This document shows, one piece after another, positions 21,239 through 32,611 of a stretch of 64,000 bases of DNA. Source of the DNA: Ryuthela nishihirai (lineage: Eukaryota; Arthropoda; Arachnida; Araneae; Heptathelidae); the NCBI GenBank assembly GCA_038380435.1, contig JAWZYU010000005.1:37904001-37968000 (forward strand), in the 5' to 3' direction. Within the stretch, counting starts at the first letter, position 1, and every line of letters begins with the position of its first letter. The notes below the pieces were generated by a model. The model saw only the letters and a list, made by a program, of their open reading frames with translations, was not told where the DNA came from and ran no database searches. The position numbers and the translations under genes were made by a program.

Positions 21239-21600
21239 TAAGTGCGAAACGAGGTTTCATTGTTTAGCGATAAGCGTTGTTAATGAAATCTTTTGATGAG
21301 ATTATTTACTTCTGAGGCTTTATTTCAGTAAGGAACAAGGAGTTTATTCCTTAGCGATAAGAGCTGTTAATAAAATCTAGTTTTGATGCGAATATTAATT
21401 TTTGGGGCTTTTTTTAAGTGCAGAACGAAGGTTTATTATTTAACGATAAGAGTTGTTAATAAAATCTAATTTTGATGAAATTTTTTTATTTTTAGGGGGT
21501 TTTTTAAGTGCAAAACGAGGATTCATTTCGTAGCGATTAGCGTTGTTAATAAAATCTTCTTTTGATGAGATCAGTAATTTTTTTAAGTGCAAAAATATTA
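21239..21600. repeat. ~90-bp tandem repeat in the Gypsy leader, four units
   Basis: Units starting at about 21239, 21327, 21416 and 21507, with a partial one at 21584, share AAGTGC.AAACGAGG, TTAGCGATAAG.GTTGTTAAT and AAATCT.TTTTGATGA. They lie between gag and the right LTR remnant. Confidence 0.85.
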
Positions 21601-21839
21601 TTTTCTTCTCTGTAGCATTGCACATTTCTTTTATATATATATATACCATTTAAATTATATAAATATATATATCCTCGATACTCATCCCAAGGAAGATGAG
21701 GGAACGGACTACTTTTATCATTCAGACTTTTTTTTTTTACCGCGGCGAAATAAAACAAGATGACAGCTGAGGACCTGTACTGCACTGGAGTTTTAAACCT
21801 TCCATTTCTTTTTGGAATCTCGCTTTATTGCTGACACCA

Positions 21840-21945
21840 TGTATCGTGCTTACTCACGGAAGCCATTTTATTGTACTACTACATGTTGCTATTCTTCACT
21901 TACAAATTATAATTACTATATGATTATTCATAAAGATATTGATAC
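21840..21945 (-). repeat. 5' LTR remnant of the older Gypsy element
   Basis: TGTATCGTGCTTAC followed by GCCATTTTATTGTACTACTA and ATATGATTATTCATAA matches 16912-17010. Similarity ends near 21945, so this LTR is truncated or replaced. Confidence 0.7.
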
Positions 21946-22067
21946 ACAGTCAAAAAAGTTCTAAAATTGTAAATTACGTATCAGCACATCGCCTGCCAAC
22001 GTTTCGGAAGGTGGGAAATACATTTTTAATTCGGCAGTCTTGAAGTCTAACTCGGGTTCTATTAAAG

Positions 22068-24190
22068 CTGTAGACTATTTTCTTAACACAACACGATGAA
22101 TTTAAGGAATATATGTTTTTTAAATGGCATTAGGAAGTGGGAAACAAGTATTTGGGCACTTAAGGCAGATACCAAAAAAGTGCTAAACGCAGAAACGCAG
22201 AAAAAAATAAAGTAAAAACAATCATCATCATCACACGTCCCTCAAAATTGAAAGTTCTAGAACGAAAAGAGATTGTTCTAACTCATTCAGGTCATAGTAG
22301 GATAGTAAATAAGAAATATGATACTAAAGTAATTGTAATTTTGTAATATAATCTTCATGTTGTGGTGTTATGAAAGTAAAAATGTTAATCTTCATGTTGC
22401 ATATGAGAAGAAACAAGAAAAGAAACAAATATTGATTGTCTAGTTTTCAATTTGTTTGTGTTGTTAGGAGAAGAAAGAATGAAATTTGTTAAGGTATGTT
22501 AGATGGTATCCAGTACTGAACAGTCTTTGAAAAAATCTATTATGAATCTATATAAGATGAGTTTTTTTTTGTTATTATGGTGAAGGATATTTGGGAAAGA
22601 GTAGGTAAAAATATTAAATTTATTAAGTTTGTTGTAATAACTTTGTCTTTGTAAGTTATAGAGATCACAGTCAAAAATATTATGGGATAAAATTTGGGGA
22701 GTTAACAATTTGGACAATTGGGAGAATTTTTTAATTTCAATTGAAATAATGCTTTATTTGTTTTTAGTTTTCAGATGAGATTAATTTCTTTTTTAGAAAA
22801 GCCATGATTTTTAAATTGATGTATCTGTGTGTCAATTAAGTATCTATGTGAATTAACAGCATTGGTTTCAAAATAAGTTTGGATTTCATTAAGTAATAAT
22901 TTTTTGTTCTGTTTTTTATGAAGAAAGATAAAAAATGGTACAATGATAGAAGGTTTATCAATCAGTGCTTTTTTAGCAAGAGAGTCTACCTTTTCATTTT
23001 CAGTGATCCCTACATGAGAAGGGATCCACTGAATGCATATGTAATTGTTTTGAGAAATGTGTTTAAAAGTTAGAGAAAGAGCATCAGTGATGTATAGAGG
23101 AAAATTTGATTTATATGGATTTTGATATAAAAGATTAATAGCAGATTTGCAGTCAGAAAAGATTACAATTGAGGAATTGGTAAATTTTAATGACCAGTCA
23201 ATAGCAAAAATAACAACAAAGAAATGCAGTGATTTCTGCTAAAATTATAGGAGCTGGGTTGTTGAATTTAAATGTGAAAAATTTATTTTGTTCTGAGCAT
23301 ACAAATGCACCAGATGTGGAAAGTAAATCATCACTGTGGGATCCATCTGTGTATATTTTTATGTAATTCTTATAGTGATTTGATATGTATAAATTGGTAA
23401 TTATATTAAGAGAAGAGGCATCTAAGGTGTTTTTGCTATGGATTCCTGGAATGTCAGTATACAAAATGGGTGTACTGCTAAGTCAGATTGGGAATTTAGG
23501 GGGAAGATCACCACTTAATTTGTTGAGGATGATTTCCTGCAGTTGATTTGTTTGGTTTATGCTATTAATGGTAGTGTATTCAATGCCAGAGAGGATTTTG
23601 GATAAGATGGGATGGGATGTGCTTTAAGAGATAATTCTATAAATTAAGTTAGAAAGTAAAAAATTTTTATTTACGAAGATAGGAGGTATTGATGTTTCTG
23701 AATAAAGGTTAATATTTTTGCTTCCCCTGGGTAAACCTAGGGAGTATCTGATAATTTTAGTTTGTGGTGATTCTAATGATTTTGCTCTAGAGATAGACAA
23801 GTTATTTAGAAATTCAATTCCATATTGAAATTTACGAGCAGTTATATTTTTATATAAAAGTAGAATAATTTGAGTATTGCGGCCCCATTTAGCTACTCCT
23901 AAATATTTTAAAAAATTAAATAATTTGCTACTAATATTAATAGCATTATCAACATGAAATTCCCATAGTAGTTTGCTGTCGAAGTGCAATCCTAAAAATT
24001 TGGCATCTTTAACTATTTGGAGATCACATTTATTTATTTGAAGTTTAAAGTCATTAGGTAGTTTTTTAGATTCGTGAAAATGAAGTATGGATGTTTTTTT
24101 CAATAGATATAGTTAAATTCCATTTTTCACAAAAATCATGTAGTTGATTAAGGGATAATTGAAGAAAATGTTCAATGTCTAAAACTCTAT
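22068..24190 (-). mobile_element. I-like LINE, 5'-truncated, with 17-bp target duplication
   Basis: CTCGGGTTCTATTAAAG occurs at 22051-22067 and again at 24191-24207, exactly bracketing the LINE. The minus-strand body encodes the end of reverse transcriptase, an RNase H domain and a C-terminal tail, followed by ~430 bp of 3' untranslated sequence with a short ATG repeat near 22215. RNase H at this place is typical of I-group LINEs. There is no clear poly-A. Confidence 0.85.
22500..24190 (-). pseudogene. LINE ORF2: RT thumb, RNase H and C-terminus, decayed
   Basis: In the minus sense the sequence opens with LDIEHFLQLSLNQLHDFCEK, then KFLGLHFDSKLLWEFHVD. These belong to the RT palm/thumb after the YADD motif, which is absent. 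The RNase H domain follows near 23200-23400 (KIYTDGSHSD with the first catalytic D, then APIILAEITAF with the catalytic E), and about 300 bases on IQWIPSHVGITENEKVDSLA with the last acidic residues. It ends near 22500 in YRFIIDFFKDCSVLDTI. Multiple frameshifts are present. It would have copied the element RNA at the target site. Confidence 0.85.
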
Positions 24191-24207
24191 CTCGGGTTCT
24201 ATTAAAG

Positions 24208-24416
24208 ATAGAGAATTGATTTTCGAACGCAATACGATATTGTCCAAGAGAACCACGTACGAAAATTTTGGGACCGAGCAGGCAATTTTTTTGAGAAATT
24301 TTGGGGTCTCCAAAATCTGTTAAAAGTTTATGAATTTGCAATTTCAGTGGCTCTGATAGCAAACGATCGCTTTCACTGTTGACGACGACAAATGTTGAAG
24401 CGAGGGACACACTCAA
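24208..24416 (-). other. Unrecognised open reading segment abutting the LINE
   Basis: The minus strand is open from about 24420 and reads SESDRLLSEPLKLQIHKLL, then GSLGQYRIAFENQFSIFNRTR up to the LINE insertion. Beyond the other copy of the target duplication (22051 downward) it stays open to a stop at about 21980. Removing the LINE and one duplication therefore gives a single frame. There is no ATG at its start, so it could be an exon or a piece of another mobile element. I do not recognise the protein. Confidence 0.4.
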
Positions 24417-24608
24417 TGACTTATAAAATATGGCTATTTGCTATAGCTAGTTTTATTAAAAGCATTATTTCCACTTTTCGTCTGTTCGTTTGCAGACTTC
24501 TTTTTGTGTTTAATAAATAAATAAAACATTCTTTTTGTGTTTTATAGATAGTAATAATATATTACGATTTGCATTTCCGATTAATTGAAATTACTATTAT
24601 TAGTGGGT

Positions 24609-25007
24609 TGGGTTGTTTTACCTCTGAGCGGCACTTTTTTGCACACCATGGGCTCACATGGACTCCGAAGGCTCAGAGAAGGTTGGGAGAGGGGACCCAC
24701 TGGAACAGCTGTTGGGAGACAGATGGTAGCCTCCAGTCAAGGCCATCCAGCGCGTTCTTTAACGTGCACAGGGTATGGCTTTCCCGCACAAGGGGCCACG
24801 GCTTAACGTCCCATCCGACGGATGGCGGCCTTTCCAAGCCCATCGATGTCCCTTACTGACCATGGGCAGGGCGCGCCTTACTGAGCAGGATGTCCCTTAC
24901 TGACCGTGGGCAGAGATAAATCTCAACCCTGACTCAGCTGGGACTCGAACCTGGGAACTACAGATTACGAGCCTCGCGCTCTACCGACTGAGCCACCCCC
25001 GCCCTGA
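24609..25007 (-). mobile_element. SINE-A copy with 14-bp target duplication
   Basis: Flanked by TATTATTAGTGGGT at 24595-24608 and 25008-25021. It contains a small internal duplication of the TGTCCCTTACTGACC segment near 24850-24905. Confidence 0.96.
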
Positions 25008-25021
25008 TATTATTAGTGGGT

Positions 25022-25878
25022 ATTAAGGTCAGGGACCTGGGCATACGCAAAAATATAAACTACACTCTCTTTGAAAGCGCTTATCTCATTATCGCTGAAG
25101 TGATTTGTGTTCTTATGGTTAGGTACATAGTATTACAAATGAAAAATAGACTAGAACCTTAACAGTGAGGCAAGAGTAATATTTCAAGTAATGCAGGTTA
25201 TGAACAGAGTGCATGTTGAGAAATTAATTTCCCACCTTGAACTTTTATATGAAGGTATTTTATCATGAAGTTTATTTCCATCTGTCGTAATAAACATTTC
25301 ATTGATAACTCTTTATCTGTGCTCTATAAATATACAAGTGATTTTAATGAATAAAACTTCAATTTCTCACAAGTTTAAAATAAGAATTACATTCCCTTTT
25401 AATATCCATTCGTTGACTACTTGCGTTTTGATTTCTTATTTTGATCGATTGCATAAACTATGACAGTGTAACGTAACAATTCATCAAGGGTCGCACCACC
25501 TAGAACCGTTCACACCGAAGATACAAGTGAACTGACCAAAGACCTTCAGGCCTACCTGAGCCGTTTGTGGGTAATTGGCCTTCAGGCCGAACTGTTCAGT
25601 CCTGAACATTTCCGTTAGAGCTAAAAGCAAGACTGATGTTTGTAAACATAAAAATCACATAAAAACCCTTTAAAGACCTTTAAAGCGAGGATGGGCAGCT
25701 TTTAAACAGGCCTCATAACAGTCAACATAAGTAGAGATCATATCACTGATTACAGCGCCACCACTAAGTGATTATTGGAAACTCTGCAGTTATTAATTAA
25801 TATATTATGGGGGAAGCAACATTACCGGTGCCTTGGGATAAGTAATATTTTATTTTGCAGTAAAAATATGTGTAATTG
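25022..25878. other. No gene; segment related to 16340-16470
   Basis: AT-rich DNA. The part at 25500-25615 (GACCTTCAGGCCTACCTGAG, GGCCTTCAGGCCGAACTG) resembles 16340-16470. No coding region is supported. Confidence 0.35.
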
Positions 25879-26179
25879 AGTTGGGTTGTTTTACCTCTGA
25901 GCGGCACTTATTTGAACACCATGAGCTAAATCGCCAGGTCACAAGGACCCCGAATGCTCAGAGAAGGTTGGTGGAGGGGACCCACTGGAACAGCTGTTCA
26001 GCGACAGATGGTATCTTCCCGTCAAGACCATCCAGTGTGTTCTTTACCATACACAGGGTATGGCTCTCCCGCATACGGGGGCCACGGCTTAACGTCCCAT
26101 CCTATGGACGACGGCCTTTCCAAACCCATCGGTTTTCCCTACTGACCGTGGGCAGGACGGGGAGTTTTGCGGAGATAAG
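25879..26179 (-). mobile_element. SINE-A copy lacking the tRNA-like head
   Basis: The tail starts GTTGGGTTGTTTTACCTCTG; the copy ends at GTTTTGCGGAGATAAGTATG, so the ~65-bp head is missing and no Pol III promoter remains. Confidence 0.92.
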
Positions 26180-26654
26180 TATGTGTAGTTGTATACATTA
26201 GTAATATATAGTATACATTATTGTACATAATGCGTGTGTGTTATCAGTTCAGTCAACATTATTTAGAGTATTACTATGCAGTAGGATATTTGAAGTTATT
26301 TTAATAGCGACAGCATGAAGGAATCACCGCTAATATGACTTCCCAACAAGAAGTAGAAGCACTTTTTTTCACACAGGTTTTTTCACACATACTTAGCATG
26401 TGCACATTGAATATATCTTCACTCTGACAATGTAGCATCCACTTCATAATAATTTTTGCTTCTAATTCGAATGTATATGAACATTGTTTTTCATATTCTT
26501 CAAAGGATTACTCACGTAATTTGCTACTGCGCAGTTCGGCATGATAAAAAGAAACAAAAATTACCTAAAAGACTTCACACAGAGAGAAATTCACCAAACG
26601 AAGAGCAAAGAAAGAACAGACGATTATGGAAGTATATTAACCGAGCTCTCCCCA
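26180..26654. other. No gene
   Basis: AT-rich; an open frame at 26456-26872 overlaps the transposase fragment on the other strand and shows no family similarity. Confidence 0.45.
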
Positions 26655-27395
26655 CTGTGACGTCATGGGAGAAGCCCTCTCAACGACACTCGAATGACCT
26701 TGTAAAAACACAGCCTTGTGGCGTCACCTTATATATACTTACCTTGGGAAACAATGTAGCACGATTCATCAGACCAGATGACACTTGCCAGTCTTTAGCA
26801 TCCCAGTTGTTATGTGCTTTGCACCACCTTACACGTTTTGTTCCATTGATGTTGGTCATCACAGGTTTGTAGATTGCAGCACCGCCATAAATACCGGCAC
26901 GATGAAGTTCCCGACGAACTGTTATGACGGAAACGGGATCATTCCGACTGGTGTTAGACTCTGCTGTTATTTCCGGTGCCGTGGTCTTGTACTTCCGTTG
27001 TACAATCCGTGCCAACAATCGCCAATCCCTATCGGACACTTCGTATGGCGTCCACAATTTGCAATTTTGGGGGCAACGCCCTGTCCTTTTTGATAGGTTG
27101 TCATATAACATACAGTTTCACGTATTACACCTACTGTTTCCGCCGTTCTGGTTACTGAAGTTCCTGCAAGACGCGCACCAATGATCATGCCTTTTTAGTC
27201 ACTGAGATCTGAAATTGCCGACAATTACACCACAACAGCTGTTCCACCTGCACCTGTGGTATTACTACGTGATAGCCGACATCGTACTTCTTCTCTTTAT
27301 ATACCTCACATCGCGGGTGACGTCATACCTGTGATATGCATACGGCGCATTACGTGTACTCCAGTCGGTGTTTCCATTATTTTGATAAACCCCTG
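26655..27395 (-). mobile_element. Tc1-like transposon, truncated
   Basis: The 5' end in the minus sense is a typical Tc1/mariner terminus, CAGGGGTTTATCAAAATAAT, ending at 27395 next to TA. The 3' half, including the other terminal repeat, is missing. Confidence 0.8.
26660..27188 (-). pseudogene. Tc1-like transposase, N-terminal two-thirds
   Basis: Two overlapping frames make up the fragment. The first reads MIIGARLAGTSVTRTAETVG (helix-turn-helix 1). The second reads YEVSDRDWRLLARIVQRKYK (HTH 2 and linker), then DPVSVITVRRELHRAGIYGG and KRVRWCKAHNNW leading to the catalytic domain. The first-aspartate segment (SDES in the family) survives in another frame near 26780. Sequence similarity fades at about 26660, before the second aspartate and the final acidic residue. 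At least two frameshifts; not functional. Confidence 0.85.
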
Positions 27396-27710
27396 TATTA
27401 TTGATAAATCCTTGTTCCGGTTTGTAAGCCAACAAACCAAACTGAAAACTTTGAACTTGAAACTCTGCAGATATTATAGTGCACTCTGGGGGCAGCGGTT
27501 AAGACAGTTGTTCATTAATTGCATCGACTCCTACACCTCAGATTCTGCGTGGTCATATCTTGCCCAAGTTTCATCTAAATAGTAATTTTTTTTTGCTTCC
27601 AAGACACCCATTAATCTGTCGTAAATAATTTCGCCTTCATGTCATCATATCGCGTTGTTCAGTTAAAAGCAGCTTTGCGTTTGCGAGTGAGAATCTAAAG
27701 CCGTATATGT
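27396..27710. other. No gene
   Basis: The stretch 27464-27495 (CTCTGCAGATATTATAGTGC, then CTGGGGGCAG) recurs at 29741-29775, probably as part of an old dispersed repeat. Nothing else is recognised. Confidence 0.35.
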
Positions 27711-28366
27711 GTTACCGCTAAAGTGCAGAAATCGGTTATTCTACAGATTATCTAGGTATTGTGCAGATTAACTAGGGTGATCCGTTAACGTGCGGAAAAT
27801 TGTTTCATTTCTCAAATTACCTAGGTAATCTGCAAATTACCTGGATAATCTGCACATTACCTACTAGGCACTCGTTAAAGTGAAAATAAGATCTTTGCTG
27901 GAACAACAGGAACGTTTCTGTACGCTTAAATTAACATAATCTTATTTATCTAGTGTCCGAGAGTAGAGTTGAAACCAGGGTCATCCCTCTGTCAACATGA
28001 ATCAGTCGTCCAAATTATAAAAAACGCCCCCAAAATGAGCAGGCCAAGTGAGAACGAATCATTTTAGTGATTCGTTATCAAGAATGAATCACTTTACCGA
28101 TTCGTTCTCACTTGGCCTCCGCTCATCGGGACGTTTTTTATAATGCGGACGAGTGAATCACGTGACACGAAGATTCATATTCAAGAGATTCACCACTATG
28201 AGAGAAACAAACTTTTGAACTTTAACGATACGGAAGCCGTTAATGTGCACATTACCTAGGTAAAATGCGGAAAACTCTTGATTCTGCACGTTAACGGAGC
28301 AAATCAGTTAATCTGCAGATTAGCTAGGTAATGTGCACATTAAAGGCTTTCGAGCTTTAGCGGTAA
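27711..28366. mobile_element. DNA element with GTTACCGCTAAAG ends and internal CCTAGG motifs
   Basis: Termini GTTACCGCTAAAG (27711-27723) and its inverse (28354-28366) bound 656 bp. The two halves mirror each other loosely: both contain CCGTTAACGTGC and repeated ACCTAGGTAAT.TGCA-type motifs. A second palindromic element sits near the middle. A/T-rich flanks (TATATGT left, ATATGC right) may be an eroded duplication. The superfamily cannot be told by eye. Confidence 0.7.
28007..28151. mobile_element. Palindromic MITE nested in the preceding element
   Basis: Arms CGTCCAAATTATAAAAAACG and the inverse of CGTTTTTTATAATGCGGACG enclose GGCCAAGTGAGAACGAATC and its inverse. Arms total about 60 bp each with few mismatches around a short centre. 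Confidence 0.75.
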
Positions 28367-29017
28367 CATATGCATAACTTTCAATTGAAATTAGGCTACG
28401 AGCTTATCTTTGTTTATTAATATTTTGTTTAAAATCCAGCAGTTTAGTTCTGATGAAGAATTCTTAATTCTATTTCCTGATAGCTATCAAGTTAAAGACT
28501 ATACTTTCCTAATCGTTAATTGTAAGAAATGTCCGACTTGAATCATGCACCTGTAGAGATACAAATATTTTCAAGTATTCCACTTGCAATTCCATTTATT
28601 GCGTTTTCACACATTTCTTCATTAGATTTGAAACTTTATTTATAAGTAATAGTAAGCAGTTTCCGTTGGCTATTCCACTTTCACCGCACACAACTACGCC
28701 ACTAACGCCATCTTGTCTTCTTCGAGATTTGCTAGTTTTAGTTTCGGTTAAGTTCATAAATATTCTGATTCGAAGTTCTGTATTCCAAGTTTAAGTTCAT
28801 AAATATTCTGAATGTTAGTATTATGTGCTAATAACGGTTAAGTGTATCATCAAGTAACTAAATAATGTAGATTAAATTTATTTTTCCTGACCACTGTTTC
28901 GTTGAAACCAATATATTGGAATAACCTACACATTTTTTTTTATGCGGACAAATACACTTATATGTAGTGACAAGGTCTGTAGCCAATAGGCAATGAGATG
29001 TTTGTTTACATTAGGTT
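28367..29017. other. No gene; AT-rich
   Basis: A short direct duplication (TAAGTTCATAAATATTCTGA at 28749 and 28791) is the only structure seen. Confidence 0.4.
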
Positions 29018-29028
29018 TCAACTTAGAT

Positions 29029-29424
29029 TGGTTGGTTGTTTTACCTCTAGAGGCACTTTTTTGCATACCATGGGCTAAATGGCCAGGTCACATGAAACCC
29101 TGAAGGCTCAGAGAAGGTTGCGGGAGGGGACCCACTGGAACAGCTGTTGGAAGACAGATGGTAGCCTCCCATCAAGGCCATCCAGTGTGTTCTTTAACGG
29201 GCACAGGGTATGGCTTCCTACACACGGAGTCACGGCTTTACATCCCATCCGACGGACGGCGGCCTTTCCAAGCCCATCAGTGTCCCATACTGACCGTGGG
29301 CAGGGCGGGGAATTTTTAGAAGATATATCTCAATGTTGACCCAGCTGGGACTCAAACCTGGGAACTGCAGATTACGAGCCTGGCACGCTACCGATTGAGC
29401 CACCCCCACTCCCGCCCACCCCTC
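29029..29424 (-). mobile_element. SINE-A copy with 11-bp target duplication
   Basis: Full length; flanked by TCAACTTAGAT at 29018-29028 and 29425-29435. The body is more diverged than that of the youngest copies. Confidence 0.93.
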
Positions 29425-29435
29425 TCAACTTAGAT

Positions 29436-30038
29436 GAAACGGAGTATAAATCTATTAACATTTGGTGACCTTTGCAGTAATTTCAATATGATACAAGCAC
29501 TTAGCAGAAAATTAAAAGACCAAGATATGTACTTAAAAATATCTAAATTTGAAGAGAACTCTTAAGATAGAGACGACCATTCATAAACGCCTTAGGGCCA
29601 TAAAACTGTGGTTTAACATTATAATGTTCTCTTTTGACACGTCTATCAGCCATATTGGGCAACTTCCGATGAAAGAGGTTATGGTTACACTGATGCCCGG
29701 TACTCTACAATGTCATTTTTAGATCTCAGAGATCTCAGACCTTTGCAGATATTACTGTGCACCCTGGGGGCAGGGGTTGATTCAGTTTAGCGCGTCAGGC
29801 CGTAACCATCGTGACTCAAGGCCTTTTCACTGGTGACGTCACAGGTTCTGACGTCAGCATTCGTCGATCTAGCATCTTAACACCCCGTAGCTGCTTGTGT
29901 GTTTGTTGGCGGGATTATTATCTTTAATTATTATCTGGTGTTCAACAAATGTATTTTTAAACAATTTTTGCAAGATAAAAAATGATGTGTTAGAGAATTT
30001 GGGAAAAAAGAAAAAAATGTCTTAGTGCCAAAAGGAGG
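29436..30038. other. No gene; fragment shared with 27464-27495
   Basis: CTTTGCAGATATTACTGTGC followed by CTGGGGGCAG at 29741-29775 matches the segment at 27464. It is followed by a GC-richer ~120 bp with TAGCGCGTCAGGCC, possibly an old tRNA-derived head. Confidence 0.35.
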
Positions 30039-30241
30039 CCGTCCCATGGCCGCGTGGTTAGCGCGCTTGGCTACTGATCTAAGGGACCTGGGTTCGAGCC
30101 CCGGGTAAGGCATGGATGCATGTGTCGTTTTTCTGCTGAGGTCCTGCCATCCTCTCAGACCTTCTACTGTGGCATATAAACTGATAGGCTCCTGTCAGAC
30201 CTCTGTGGCAAGCAGCTGCTTGAGGGAGTATTTTATTTTTA
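30039..30241 (+). mobile_element. SINE-B copy, full length
   Basis: It starts GCCGTCCCATGGCCGCGTGG with an A-box-like TGGCCGCGTGGTTAGCGCG. The B box GGTTCGAGCCCC is at about 30092. The body CTGAGGTCCTGCCATCCTCT, CTGTCAGACCTCTGTGGCAA and the tail CTGCTTGAGGGAGTATTTTA follow. tRNA-derived, about 200 bp. Confidence 0.92.
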
Positions 30242-31339
30242 AAAGGAGAAAGTTGTCTACCCTCAATAAATAGTAGCCACTGGCTTATATCTGGAAAAAT
30301 GTATGCCTAAATGATTTAATCTTTCTTTACCAGGGTGCATAGAATTATATTTTTAACAATCGAAGATTGATAAGAGTATTTTCTTCATATTTGGGAGGTT
30401 AGTTGAGCGATATATTGTCAAATCTTTAGTCATAGATTTACAGGTAGCTTTGTAAACCAAAATATATGTGTGTGTGCTTGCAGTAAATTGTAGTTTCTAA
30501 AGTTTAGATGCACTTTTCCTGCTAGTTTTTGAATATGTATTCCATCTGAAGGTTGTATCCATGTCCAAATATTATTCAAATTTGGTGAGAGTTCAGAAAA
30601 AAATACAGCTCAATATTCCTATAAATTCAGTCTAATCACTAAGAAAAAGTATTTAAATTAAATCATAACTAACTGAATTATTACAGTTAAAGCTATTACA
30701 CTTTATCATAACAATTATATCATTAATTTTTAGTTCACATTTGTCAATAAAATTGTTCTGAAGAATTTTTGTGTTTTTCTCTTTTTAATAAAACACTAAT
30801 TTTCCATAACAATTTATATGTCACGATTATATTAATGTTACAAAAAACTGGATCAGTTATTGACAGCATTTATCACGAAAAATATGTGAAGGAAATGATT
30901 TTATTTTTGTTAATATATAACCGAGCAATTATTCGCATTTTACCCTTATTTTTAAACATATTGTGCCATTGTAATTATATGTAGAACCGATTATGACGCT
31001 CCTGATAATTTATATATTGTTATACACGTTCAGAGAACGTTAAACAACGATTACTCTGCATTTTGAGTCATCAATTTAGCACAATTACAAATCAAGAGCT
31101 ATTTTAGTCTCAACGTCTTCCTTATTTTAAGGTTTGCCATAGAAATATTACTCTAACGTACATATATTTATACCATATAATCATACTATGTCAATCAGTT
31201 TTTGAGTACAGTGCCAAACAAAAATGCCCACCCGATCTTATGAAAAAAAGTAAATGCTCGATTTGCTGCGATAAAACTACGTGCGCAGGATGCACTGTGG
31301 ATCCACAGGATATGACGTCAGTTTGGACTGCAATGGCCT
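30242..31339. other. No gene; AT-rich
   Basis: No repeat, transposon end or coding signature noticed in these ~1.1 kb. Confidence 0.45.
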
Positions 31340-31692
31340 TGTTCTCGAAGGCCAGGCTCGTAATCTACAGTTCCCAGGTTCGAGACCCAACTATGCCAGC
31401 GTTGAGCTTTATCTTTGCTACACCTCCACCCTGCTCTCGGTCACAAAGGGGACCGATGGGCTTGGAAAGACCGCCGTCCATCGAATGGGAACTAAAGCCG
31501 TGGTCAGTGTGCATGAGAGCCATACCTGTCCAAGTTGAAGAACGCGCTAGATAACGTTGATGGAAAGAAAAGTTGTCTCTCTCTCCTAACAGCTGTCCTA
31601 GTGGATCCCCTTCTGCGAGCTTTGTGACCTAGACATTTAGCTCATTGTATGCAAAAGAAGGACCACTCAGAGGTAAAACAATCCAACTCAAG
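31340..31692 (+). mobile_element. SINE-A copy, old
   Basis: AGGCTCGTAATCTACAGTTC and the B box GGTTCGAGACCC identify the head. The body and tail (CACTCAGAGGTAAAACAATC) are strongly diverged and shortened. Confidence 0.85.
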
Positions 31693-31875
31693 CCCTCAAC
31701 AATCCCTCACGAAAAACTGTATTTGAATCTGTTAAGAGAATGGAATGCTTGTCATTAAAAATATCGATTTCAAAGTAGCATAGCTTTTTTCTGGATTGAA
31801 TCCTGACATGTTAAATTAGTATTTTGCAGACGCTAATTAACACTATGAAATAAAAGTCTTCATGTTAACTCTTTC

Positions 31876-31953
31876 ATGATCATCATCCTCAAGCAGCCAT
31901 GCGCTACGGAGGTCCAACCAAACCGTGCAATTTAGTTCACCAAGCATATCTGT
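31876..31953 (-). mobile_element. 3'-end fragment of the RTE-like LINE
   Basis: ATCATCATCCTCAAGCAGCC and the following bases match the 3' end of the LINE at 57190-57265. Only about 80 bp are present, an extreme 5' truncation. Confidence 0.8.
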
Positions 31954-32219
31954 CTACAACTGTTTATTTAAATTTCCTCATATAGCAATAATAACACAGA
32001 GATAGATACTAAACGAAACAATTTACAACTCAAAATTCTTTCCTTTCTCCAGCATTAAAATTTAAAATGTCAAACGAAAGCACTTACCCCTCTCAGAGTC
32101 AAAAAAAATGAAACAAAAAATGTCGTGTGCAACTTCCGAAACGAAAACGTCTGGCTAGTGAAGTGATCTTGCCACTGTGACTGATACTCCGATAGCATTA
32201 GAAACTGGGGAGGGAAAGG

Positions 32220-32599
32220 TTGGGTTGTGGGTTGTTTTACCTCTGATCGGCACTTTTTTGCATACCATGGGCTAAATGGCCAGGTCACATGGACCCCAAA
32301 GGCTCAGAGAAGGTTGGGGCGGGACCTACTGGAACAGCTGTTGGGAGACAGATGGTAGCCTCCCGTCAAGGCCATCCAGCGTGTTCTTTAACGTGCACAG
32401 GGTATGGCTCTCCCGCACACGGGGCCACGGCTTAACGTCCCATCCGACGGACGGCGGCCTTTCCAAGCCCATCTGTGTCCCCTACTGACCGCGGGTAGGG
32501 CGGGGAATTTTGCAGAGATAAATCTCAACGCTGACCCAGCTGGGACTCGAACCTGGGAACTACAGATTACGAGCCTGGCGCGCTACAGACTGAGCCCCC
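32220..32599 (-). mobile_element. SINE-A copy with 12-bp target duplication
   Basis: Flanked by GGGAGGGAAAGG at 32208-32219 and 32600-32611. Otherwise close to the family consensus. Confidence 0.96.
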
Positions 32600-32611
32600 G
32601 GGAGGGAAAGG

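Larger units (their letters stand above)
16912..21945 (-). mobile_element. Older Gypsy-type LTR element with deleted RT core
   Basis: On the minus strand the order is 5' LTR remnant (21840-21945), leader with tandem repeats, gag, zinc knuckle, protease, a deletion where reverse transcriptase should be, RNase H, integrase, and 3' LTR (16912-17223). The order and integrase motifs are those of Ty3/Gypsy elements. Two SINE-A copies are inserted in pol, each with its own target duplication. Frameshifts and stops are scattered throughout, so the element is dead and older than the SINE insertions. Confidence 0.88.

Noticed and set aside
26456..26872. 138-codon gene on the plus strand
   Set aside because: Its second half is antisense to a Tc1 transposase fragment and the first half is AT-rich without motifs.
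31240..31554. A 104-codon cysteine-rich protein starting MKKSKCSICCDKTTCAGC
   Set aside because: The CxxC start is attractive, but most of the frame is inside a SINE-A copy, so the frame is accidental.
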